Below are positions 63,871 to 64,000 of a stretch of 64,000 nucleotides of DNA, piece after piece (the stretch's first letter is position 1; each line of letters starts with the position of its first letter). Source of the DNA: Methanobrevibacter gottschalkii DSM 11977 (GTDB lineage Archaea; Methanobacteriota; Methanobacteria; Methanobacteriales; Methanobacteriaceae); the NCBI RefSeq assembly GCF_003814835.1, contig NZ_RKRG01000001.1, positions 372,001 through 436,000 of the forward strand, written 5' to 3'. The notes under the pieces are model-generated. The model did no database searches and was not told the origin of the DNA. It saw only the letters and a list, made by a program, of their open reading frames with translations. The translations under genes and the position numbers were made by a program.

Positions 63871-64000
63871 ATGAAAGAACTAAAACCATTTTTAGCATTA
63901 TTAGTTTTTGGAAACATTGAAAACTTAATTTTAGCAGCTCAGGGTGTTGCTGCTCATGTAGATCCTATTATTTTAAGTATCTTAAGTTTAATTGCAGTTG
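63871..64000 (+). CDS. Small membrane protein, second of the tandem pair (partial)
   Basis: The gene is cut by the window end after 43 codons. MKELKPFLALLVFGNIENLILAAQGVAAHVDP aligns with the previous protein (FGNIENL, QGV). The start abuts the previous stop (TAAATG), so the two are probably translated together and may assemble as a heteromer. Confidence 0.7.
   Translation, partial: MKELKPFLALLVFGNIENLILAAQGVAAHVDPIILSILSLIAV

Overview
The window looks like a chromosomal segment of a Methanobrevibacter-type methanogen (Methanobacteriales, close to M. smithii). The DNA is very AT-rich, with archaeal-type starts preceded by GGTGAT or GGAGG-like sites. It carries an archaeal histone, Alba, Orc1/Cdc6, the PolD small subunit, long-form HisG, thiol:fumarate reductase subunit A, methanogenesis marker 11, archaeal CTP-dependent riboflavin kinase, UPF0147 and DUF35 proteins. 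No rRNA or tRNA gene and no CRISPR array was seen.

Layout. 1-4.2 kb (minus): aspS (cut by the window edge), hisD, ilvD. 4.3-5.5 kb: a radical SAM protein. 5.6-7.5 kb: a ParA ATPase with a partner that has a ParB-like N-terminal peptide but no ParB DNA-binding core, followed by about 350 bp packed with AAGTTA/TAACTT hexamers (a candidate centromere or operator). 7.5-19.6 kb: trpB2, DUF1786, PHP, Alba, leuA, a PadR/ABC transporter/PQQ-propeller operon, a TIM-barrel protein, a HAD hydrolase and gatA. 19.9-25.9 kb: an amidotransferase/CobB-like ATPase with permuted domain order, ribB behind an FMN riboswitch, ribK, tfrA and a deaminase. 25.9-28.6 kb: histone, then hisG-flavodoxin-pyrB.

28.6-30.9 kb is the probable replication origin. 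orc1/cdc6 is followed by about 650 bp of gene-free, AT-rich DNA holding at least six origin recognition boxes (TTTACACTTGAAAT, in the best copies followed by ACCTCT). The PolD small subunit lies 4 kb away and the ParA locus about 23 kb away, so replication and segregation functions cluster around this point. Further copies of the box lie at 5.6, 19.9, 32.5, 40.0, 43.6 and 63.4 kb.

31-45 kb: corrinoid and F430 genes (cbiB, cbiG, cbiH, two CbiX/CfbA-type chelatases), fucA, polB, a PhoU/TrkA-C plus MgtE transporter pair, two pilin-like secreted proteins, and a DUF35 protein. 44-52.5 kb: thiL, an AmmeMemoRadiSam-type radical SAM enzyme, a UbiD-family decarboxylase, a tandem PurE, Tex, and a membrane glycosyltransferase. 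52.5-56.7 kb (minus): one compact operon, leuC-leuD-leuB-33-aa membrane peptide-ribH-mmp11.

56.8-64 kb: surface-polysaccharide functions (DUF2264, UDP-ManNAc dehydrogenase, the four dTDP-rhamnose genes). A secreted barnase-like RNase and its barstar-like inhibitor are inserted between rfbD and rfbA. The window ends in two tandem, homologous small membrane proteins.

The observations I rate highest are the ParA/ParB-N/AAGTTA-array locus near oriC, the dispersed origin boxes, the archaeal barnase-barstar pair, and the FMN riboswitch on ribB. All functions are read from sequence patterns and memory of protein families; no database search was run.
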